A stretch of 64,000 nt of DNA, from assembly GCF_039023475.1 (NCBI RefSeq), contig NZ_JBCHVB010000001.1, positions 372,001-436,000 of the forward strand, given 5' to 3'. How positions within the stretch are numbered: position 1 is the first letter of the stretch; each line of letters starts with the position of its first letter. The notes below the pieces were generated by a model, which saw only the letters and a program-made list of their open reading frames with translations, was not told the origin of the DNA and searched no databases. The position numbers were made by a program, and so were the translations under genes. Origin of the DNA: Erwinia sp039023475 (GTDB lineage: Bacteria > Pseudomonadota > Gammaproteobacteria > Enterobacterales > Enterobacteriaceae). Positions 58,514 through 64,000 of the stretch are shown in pieces.

Positions 58514-59773
58514 TTACCGCGGAGGTAGCTTAGCTCTGGAAAGCAGAAAATCCCCGATCGCCCTGGTGACCTGTTGGGCGGCATCCACCACGGGATGATG
58601 GCCAGCGCCGGTTAAGACGATCAGTTTTGTGTCAGGAATTACATCAGCGATTTCACGGCTTAGCCCGACCGGCGTTGCCCTGTCCGCATCTCCGCAAATG
58701 ACTAACGCCGGAATACGAATAGAGGGAAGCAATGCCCGTATATCATCACGATTAAAAACGGCGGCATCCATCGCCAGCGCCAGGCCGGAGCGTGGCAGCG
58801 TCATCATCAGGTTTCTTTCGTGCGTAATAAAACTGGCATGCCTGCGTAATCCTTCTTCGCCATAAATCTCACGCTGAATCGCCGTAAACATCGTATCAAG
58901 CTCCGGGCGACTCCCATTTAACATAATATCTCGCCGCCTTTGCCAGCTATCCTCTCTTTCCGGATACTCGGCCCGGGCGCTGGTTCCAATAAGGATCAGT
59001 CCGGACAATAAATCTGGAAAGCTGGCTGCCAGCCTGAGGCCAACCATTCCACCCTGACTCTGGCCAATAAAGGTCACTTCCCGCAGCGAGAGTTCCTGAA
59101 TCATCAGTGCAAAATCCCGGCTGATATCATCCAGCGTCCAGCCATCGGGATTGAAACCGCTCTGCCCATGACCGGGCATATCCATGACGATGCAGCGAAA
59201 GGATTGACTCAGCACGTTAATCTGGTCGTTAAAAATTTCACCATCAACAAACAGACCGTGAGCAAAAAAAAGCGTTGGTCCCTCACCCTGCTCCCGGTAA
59301 TGGTAAAGCGTACCGTTGATCTTAATTTGGTGCTGTTGCCATGTATCCTGCGAATTAAAGGCCCGGCTCAGCAGAGCTGAATCTTCAAATATCTGATAGC
59401 GGGATATTTTGCTTTGTGAGACTTTAAAATGGATGACCATATCACTACCTACTCTGTTTCCCGTCTCCGTAATAAGATGCCGGAAACGGCCCAGTACCAG
59501 AACGTTTTCATCCTGCTCAATGAATTCAGCAAGGGTAAAATCGAGTGGTTCAAAATGACTGGGGAAACGCTCCAGCCACTTTCTGACCTGCACGGGACCC
59601 CGCAGCAGCCCTACCGTCGGCACGTTCGCATCGCCATCAACATGCCAGATGACCTCTTCATGCAGCAGCGCAATCGCCTTACCCCAATCCTTTTGAGCAA
59701 ATGCCGCTAAATAGGCTTTCACCACTTCAGTGGGATTCATAACCGGTGCATTTTGCTTATTTAAATTCGCCAT
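58514..59773 (-). CDS. SnoaL-like domain fused to an alpha/beta hydrolase
   Basis: A 419-residue two-domain protein. Residues about 12-130 are a SnoaL/NTF2-like barrel (VVKAYLAAFAQKDWGKAIAL, HEEVIWHVDGDANVP, LGRFRHLITETGNRVGSD). Residues about 150-415 are an alpha/beta hydrolase with oxyanion loop HGLFVDG (172-178), nucleophile Ser239 in GQSQGG, Asp364 (GDADRATP) and His392 (GAGHHPV). Both parts look intact. The order SnoaL then hydrolase in one chain is unusual. ATG 59773 has GGAG upstream. It is divergent from a LysR gene that probably controls it. The substrate is unknown; a small ester, lactone or C-C bond substrate is likely. Confidence 0.87.
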   Translation of the reverse strand: MANLNKQNAPVMNPTEVVKAYLAAFAQKDWGKAIALLHEEVIWHVDGDANVPTVGLLRGPVQVRKWLERFPSHFEPLDFTLAEFIEQDENVLVLGRFRHLITETGNRVGSDMVIHFKVSQSKISRYQIFEDSALLSRAFNSQDTWQQHQIKINGTLYHYREQGEGPTLFFAHGLFVDGEIFNDQINVLSQSFRCIVMDMPGHGQSGFNPDGWTLDDISRDFALMIQELSLREVTFIGQSQGGMVGLRLAASFPDLLSGLILIGTSARAEYPEREDSWQRRRDIMLNGSRPELDTMFTAIQREIYGEEGLRRHASFITHERNLMMTLPRSGLALAMDAAVFNRDDIRALLPSIRIPALVICGDADRATPVGLSREIADVIPDTKLIVLTGAGHHPVVDAAQQVTRAIGDFLLSRAKLPPR

Positions 59774-59900
59774 AATATAACTCCAGCTGAGAAAGCCCGA
59801 TAACGTCAGGCCTCGTAACGTTTGCAGGAGTTTATTTCTATGAGCTACTTAAAAATAGCGATAAAATAGAATAATCATTTTCCATAAACAGAAAACAAAA

Positions 59901-60791
59901 ATGTCTGCGACTAAAATGGACTGGAACGATTTACGGTTTTTCCTCACCGTTGCCCGGACCCAGAGCCTGACAAAAACGGCCGAAGCGTTTCGCGTGAGTC
60001 AGTCAACCGTATCCAGACGGATCGGTATGATAGAGACGGCGCTGAGATCCCGCCTTTTCGTACACCATCAGACCGGCTATTTCCTGACGGATGCAGGACG
60101 GGATCTTATTCGCTATGCGGAGGAGGTCGAAGAGAAAGTTTTGCTGCTTGAAAGCAAAATTGCAGGATGCGATCTTCGTCCTGCCGGCACGGTTCGTCTG
60201 GCTACCGCCGCGACGCTGGCAAGCCATCTGATTATTCCTGCCCTGCCTCGCTTCGCCGACCGTTTTCCTGATATCAGGCTGGAAATCATTACCGGCATAA
60301 ATTCCGTTTCGGTCACGCGTCACGATGCCGATCTGGCGCTTCGCCTGATCCGCCCTGAACAGAACTCGCTAAAGATTCGCAAAGCGGGACGCCTGCAATC
60401 AGCGGTCTATGGTTCTGAAGATTATCTCTCTCAGCATTCTGCCCCCGATGCCCGGCCTCTGGAGGGCAGACGCATGATCGGCTGGGACAGTGCGTATGCA
60501 CATCTGCCCGCCGCAAAATGGCTGAGCGAAACCTATCCCTACAGTCGATCCGCGTTAGTGGTCAGCAGTCTTGATTCACAAATCGCTGCGGTGAGAGCCG
60601 GTCTTGGGCTGGCAGTATTACCCTGTTTTATCGCCGCGCATTACTGCGAAATGGTTGAAGTATTACCGGCCAAAAACGTCTTTTCGGAAGATCTCTGGCT
60701 GGTCAGCCATGCGGATTTATCCGCCTCGACGCGCGTCCGGGCCGTCAGCGAATTTTTGCTGGAGATCCTCTCCGAGGGCGGTCTCACCTGA
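59901..60791 (+). CDS. LysR-family transcriptional regulator
   Basis: A 296-residue LysR-type regulator. The DNA-binding part MDWNDLRFFLTVARTQSLTK and AEAFRVSQSTVSRRIGMIE (about 6-48) is standard. The effector domain has the usual LRPAGTVRLATAATLASHLI start. It is divergent from the SnoaL/hydrolase gene (127-base gap) and lies 118 bases before the DUF1254 genes on the same strand, so it may regulate either or both. No strong ribosome binding site precedes ATG 59901, only an A-rich leader. Confidence 0.88.
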   Translation: MSATKMDWNDLRFFLTVARTQSLTKTAEAFRVSQSTVSRRIGMIETALRSRLFVHHQTGYFLTDAGRDLIRYAEEVEEKVLLLESKIAGCDLRPAGTVRLATAATLASHLIIPALPRFADRFPDIRLEIITGINSVSVTRHDADLALRLIRPEQNSLKIRKAGRLQSAVYGSEDYLSQHSAPDARPLEGRRMIGWDSAYAHLPAAKWLSETYPYSRSALVVSSLDSQIAAVRAGLGLAVLPCFIAAHYCEMVEVLPAKNVFSEDLWLVSHADLSASTRVRAVSEFLLEILSEGGLT

Positions 60792-60909
60792 GCAGGTAAA
60801 CCGGTGTGATGCCAGTCCAGAGTTATCCGCATAAATAATAACTTCGCTAACACTATCTGACTGTATTGACTATTATTTTTACAGGTCATCACATTAGTGA
60901 GCGTAAGCC

Positions 60910-62400
60910 ATGATACTCAGCCTTAGAAAGTCCATTGCCTTTGTGCTGTATTGTTCCTCTACTGCTGCATTTGCAGCAGCGCCCCTTAGTCTGGATAAGG
61001 CAACATTACAGGGCGATGAAACCATTGCCACGCCGCAGGGTGACATAACTCTTACTGATAATTTCATTACTGAAGGTCAGAAGAGTCTCTATGATGCGAT
61101 GGATTTTCAACGCGCAACCCAGGCGTATATCTGGTCGATCCCTGCAGTTTCCTATATGAAATGGAAAACGGCTCAGGAAGAGACTTTTGATGCAAAAAAT
61201 CTGGGTGACTTTGTTGTTTACAGCTCGCTGAAGGAAAAGCGGGGCATTGTCACCGCCAACCTCACTACACCCTATGTCATCAACTTTATCAGTCTGAAGG
61301 ATGGGCCGGTAAAAGTGGAGGTTCCGACAGGCGCGGTGGCGGGGATTTTACAGGATTTATGGCAGAAACCGGTCAGTGATATCGGTCAAACCGGTCCTGA
61401 CAAGGGGAAAGGCGGTTCATATATCATTGTCGGGCCAGAGGCAAAACTGGCCGGATACAAAAGTCAGGCTGATTATGTATTCCAGTCGCAAACAAATAAT
61501 ATTTTCATTGGCTTACGCCTGCTCGACCCTTCGGCTGAATTTGAAAAACGCATCCAGAATGAAATGAAAGTGGCTCGCGTTGGTGAACCCATGCAGTCGA
61601 TTCATTTCATCAAGGGCGTCGATAAAGAATGGTCCGCCACGCCGCCACGGGGAATGGAATACTGGCAGCTTCTGAGTGACATTTTTCAACAGGAACCGAC
61701 CCGTGAGCAGGACAAAATAATGGCGGCGATGCTGGAACCGCTGGGTATTGCCAAAGGTGCCAGCTTTAAACCCGACGACAGGCAGACAAAAATTCTGGCG
61801 CAGGCCGTAACCTACGGCGAACTAATGCTGCGTAATATGCAGACCAATCCACGCTTTACCTCGCCTTACTGGCAGGGAACACAGTGGTTCAAGAGCTTCG
61901 ATTTCCACACCCCGCAGGAGACAAACAATAAAGTTGAGCTGGATGAGCGCGCAGTCTGGTTCTATGAGGCGGTCACCTCCTCTGAAGGCATGGTGAACCC
62001 GACGCCGGGCCTGGGTCAGGTCTATATGACCACCAAGCGGGACAGCGAGGGGGAACTATTTCGGGCCGATCGGTTATATAAACTCCACATTCCTGAAGAC
62101 GTTCCGGTGAAGCAATTCTGGTCGCTGACTTTATACAGTGAAAATACCCGCCGTAACTATGACAACGGCGGAACGGCCATTGCCGACAGCAGCCTTGGTT
62201 CGAAATCCAGCGAGCTCAAACGCAACGATGACGGTTCCGTTGATATTTATATCGGACCAACAGCGCCTGAAGGGAAAGAGGTCAACTTCCTGAAAACAGT
62301 GGGAGATGATGGCTGGTTTGTTTATTTCCGTCTGTATGCGCCAGAAAAACCATTTTTTGATAAAAGTTTTAAATTACCTGATTTTGAAAAAGTGAAGTAA
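60910..62400 (+). CDS. Exported DUF1254/DUF1214 protein, copy 1
   Basis: A 496-residue protein with a signal peptide (1-22, ending AFA). It has the two-part layout of the DUF1254/DUF1214 family. The N-terminal DUF1254 region runs about 50-180 (AMDFQRATQAYIWSIPAVSY, LTTPYVINFISLKDGPVKVE). The C-terminal DUF1214 region (about 370-490) has VPVKQFWSLTLYSENTRRNY, DGSVDIYIGPTAPEGKEVNF and WFVYFRLYAPEKPFFDKSFK. It is probably periplasmic. The biochemical role of the family is not established to my knowledge. A second, diverged member follows after 71 bases, in the same direction. Confidence 0.87.
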   Translation: MILSLRKSIAFVLYCSSTAAFAAAPLSLDKATLQGDETIATPQGDITLTDNFITEGQKSLYDAMDFQRATQAYIWSIPAVSYMKWKTAQEETFDAKNLGDFVVYSSLKEKRGIVTANLTTPYVINFISLKDGPVKVEVPTGAVAGILQDLWQKPVSDIGQTGPDKGKGGSYIIVGPEAKLAGYKSQADYVFQSQTNNIFIGLRLLDPSAEFEKRIQNEMKVARVGEPMQSIHFIKGVDKEWSATPPRGMEYWQLLSDIFQQEPTREQDKIMAAMLEPLGIAKGASFKPDDRQTKILAQAVTYGELMLRNMQTNPRFTSPYWQGTQWFKSFDFHTPQETNNKVELDERAVWFYEAVTSSEGMVNPTPGLGQVYMTTKRDSEGELFRADRLYKLHIPEDVPVKQFWSLTLYSENTRRNYDNGGTAIADSSLGSKSSELKRNDDGSVDIYIGPTAPEGKEVNFLKTVGDDGWFVYFRLYAPEKPFFDKSFKLPDFEKVK

Positions 62401-62471
62401 CGCCATCAGCACATATCCGGCAGGTCGGTTTATATTCAGTTAAATATTCATCTTTTTCATAAGGAATTATC

Positions 62472-63881
62472 ATGACGATTAAATTCACAACGCTTGCCGT
62501 GGCTGTTGCGGCATCGCTCACCGTGACGGCACTCCCCGTTTTCGCCCAGAGTTCAGCTACTTCCGCTCCTCATGGCTCCGCTACCGCAGCATCTCATCTG
62601 CCGCAGCAACAAATGAATGAACTGGCAAAAAATGCCTATATTTTTACCTATCCCCTGGTGATGAACTACAGAACGATGTACGCGCAGGCTATAAAATCCG
62701 GCAATTTCGGAAAATGGCTTCACCTGGGCGTTTCCAGCCCTGACGATACTGATATCGTCACCCCTAACGTTGACTCTCCCTACTCTTACGTCTGGCTTGA
62801 TGTCAGAAGTGAGCCGTGGGTTCTGACTATGCCGAAGATAGAAAAAAACCGTTTTTATACCAGCCAGTGGGACGATATGTGGGGCTTCGTGCTGGGGAAC
62901 CCAGGCTCGGTCAATGACGGCAATGAGGGTGTTCGCGTGCTTCTGGCCGGTCCTGACTGGCAGGGGGAAAAACCCAAAGGCATCAAACGCATTATCCAGG
63001 GTGAAAGTGATTTCCTCGGTTCACTTACCCGCACTCAACTTCTGGGGGATAAGAATGACCTGCAAAACGTGAAGAAAATTCAGCAGGAATACACGCTCCA
63101 GCCGCTGAGTGAATATCTGGGTACCGCAAAACCTGCCCCTGCCCCGGAGCTGACATTCCCGGCATGGAAAGAAGGGGCAGAAATGACGCCGGAGTACTGG
63201 GACTATGTGGCCTTCCTTATTCAGCACGTGAAGCATAATCCTGCGGACAGGGAAATGTACGATGCCCTGAAGGTGCTGGGTATCAGCGATGACGGTAAAG
63301 CGGGAACACCAACGCTGAGCTCAGCGCAAAAAACTGCGCAGGCTCAGGGGATTATTCTGGCGCAGAAAGAGATGAAACAGGTCGGAGATAAAACCAGAGA
63401 TGCCAGTAAGCTTTTTAATACCCGCGAAAAGCTGAAAGAGGATTATCTGACGCGTGCGATGGGTGTTTATCTGGGCATTTTCGGTAATACAACCGACCAG
63501 TCATTCTATTTCTCCCTGGTGAAAGATAACCAGGGTCAGATGCTGGATGCTTCAAAGCACGATTACGTCATTAATATGCCTGAGGCGGACTTACCCCCGG
63601 TGAAATACTTCTGGTCCCTGACGATGTATAGTCTTCCGCACCGCTGGCTGGTCGACAACAGCGAGAATCGCTATTCCTTCAGTAGTACCACGCCGGATCT
63701 TATCAAAGGCAGTGATGGTTCCGTCACGTTCTACCTTTCCGTTCAAAAACCTGCGGATAAAACGGTGAACTGGCTTCCGGCGCCCGACGGACCATTCTGG
63801 ACAGTGCTACGCACCTATGGTCCCGACGAAGCCATTCTGAAAGGTTCGTGGAAGGTACCTGAAGTCAGGGTGGCAAAATAA
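62472..63881 (+). CDS. Exported DUF1254/DUF1214 protein, copy 2
   Basis: A 469-residue relative of the preceding gene. The signal peptide (1-25, FA cleavage) is followed by a Ser/Ala/His-rich linker. DUF1254 begins NELAKNAYIFTYPLVMNYRT, with TPNVDSPYSYVWLDVRSEPW and FYTSQWDDMWGFVLGNPGS. DUF1214 at the end has PPVKYFWSLTMYSLPHRWLV, DGSVTFYLSVQKPADKTVNW and FWTVLRTYGPDEAILKGSWK. AAGGAA precedes ATG 62472. Both family parts are complete. The two copies share the layout but differ in detail, so they may bind different ligands or form a hetero-oligomer. Confidence 0.88.
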   Translation: MTIKFTTLAVAVAASLTVTALPVFAQSSATSAPHGSATAASHLPQQQMNELAKNAYIFTYPLVMNYRTMYAQAIKSGNFGKWLHLGVSSPDDTDIVTPNVDSPYSYVWLDVRSEPWVLTMPKIEKNRFYTSQWDDMWGFVLGNPGSVNDGNEGVRVLLAGPDWQGEKPKGIKRIIQGESDFLGSLTRTQLLGDKNDLQNVKKIQQEYTLQPLSEYLGTAKPAPAPELTFPAWKEGAEMTPEYWDYVAFLIQHVKHNPADREMYDALKVLGISDDGKAGTPTLSSAQKTAQAQGIILAQKEMKQVGDKTRDASKLFNTREKLKEDYLTRAMGVYLGIFGNTTDQSFYFSLVKDNQGQMLDASKHDYVINMPEADLPPVKYFWSLTMYSLPHRWLVDNSENRYSFSSTTPDLIKGSDGSVTFYLSVQKPADKTVNWLPAPDGPFWTVLRTYGPDEAILKGSWKVPEVRVAK

Positions 63882-64000
63882 GCATTGCCTGGTCCGGTTG
63901 AGCCGACTGGCCTTCCTCAATTTCTTTTACTGCCGGTATCGATGTGATATTTACCCCTGCCAGCTTCAGCGCCCCGGAAGTAATCACTGAAAAGAGGAAG
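63865..64000 (-). CDS. C-terminal end of a gene cut by the right window edge
   Basis: On the minus strand one frame is open from the edge to a TGA at 63865-63867, giving 44 residues (FLFSVITSGALKLAGVNITS... ending AMLILPP). The other two minus frames close quickly. It overlaps the convergent DUF1254 gene end by 17 bases. Family not recognised. It may be chance. Confidence 0.3.
   Translation of the reverse strand, partial: FLFSVITSGALKLAGVNITSIPAVKEIEEGQSAQPDQAMLILPP

Noticed and set aside
1..64000. tRNA, rRNA, insertion sequences, integrases, prophage genes or attachment sites
   Set aside because: I looked for cloverleaf-type repeats, transposase and integrase motifs and terminal inverted repeats and saw none. 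A dedicated RNA or IS search would be needed to exclude degenerate remains.

Overview
The window looks like chromosomal DNA of an enterobacterium, most likely Erwiniaceae or a near relative (Erwinia/Pantoea-like). This rests on gene content: an E. coli-type rha cluster, a Klebsiella-type rarA-oqxAB-oqxR locus, srfABC, pagP, pepT and sotB, all in moderately GC-rich, densely packed DNA. The genus is inference. I see no rRNA, tRNA, CRISPR array, insertion sequence or prophage. The region is ordinary chromosome with accessory metabolic and stress genes.

Layout. 1-7,100: a gene tail cut by the window edge, an alternative-hairpin terminator, a type B carboxylesterase, a chemoreceptor behind a flagellar sigma-28 promoter, and a LysR regulator divergent from a methionine-type aminotransferase plus amino-acid binding protein. 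7,100-12,100: pepT, a small YodC-like protein, OsmC, an orphan DppA-like binding protein and an acyltransferase. 12,500-21,400: a complete L-rhamnose module (aldA, rhaT, rhaR, rhaS, rhaB, rhaA, rhaD, rhaM). It takes rhamnose to DHAP and L-lactaldehyde, then lactate. Three matching RhaS-type operators (rhaB, rhaT, aldA) tie it together. 21,400-30,200: sotB, a flavin reductase, a GST, then oqxR, oqxB, oqxA and rarA with two copies of a palindromic operator between the divergent oqxA and rarA. 30,300-40,100: two permeases, a barnase/barstar pair and the three-gene srfABC operon.

40,100-51,850: a PAS-PAS soluble chemoreceptor (sigma-28 promoter), an alcohol dehydrogenase, VF530 and ASCH proteins, a TEM-like class A beta-lactamase, and a six-gene sugar operon (isomerase/epimerase, three-part ABC importer, RpiR regulator, PfkB kinase) whose sugar is unknown. 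51,900-64,000: an Fe(II)/2-oxoglutarate hydroxylase divergent from a tiny exported peptide made of seven GEHEG repeats, an SDR, a small unknown protein, PagP, a YnfC-like protein, a second PAS-PAS chemoreceptor, a SnoaL/hydrolase fusion divergent from a LysR regulator, and two exported DUF1254-type proteins.

Most novel-looking: the GEHEG-repeat peptide facing a PKHD-type hydroxylase across a 64-base gap with a palindrome in it. Next are the unassigned sugar operon, the operator pairs of the oqx and rha loci, and the three-part srfABC machine. All family assignments were made by recognising motifs and remembered homologues; no database search was run.
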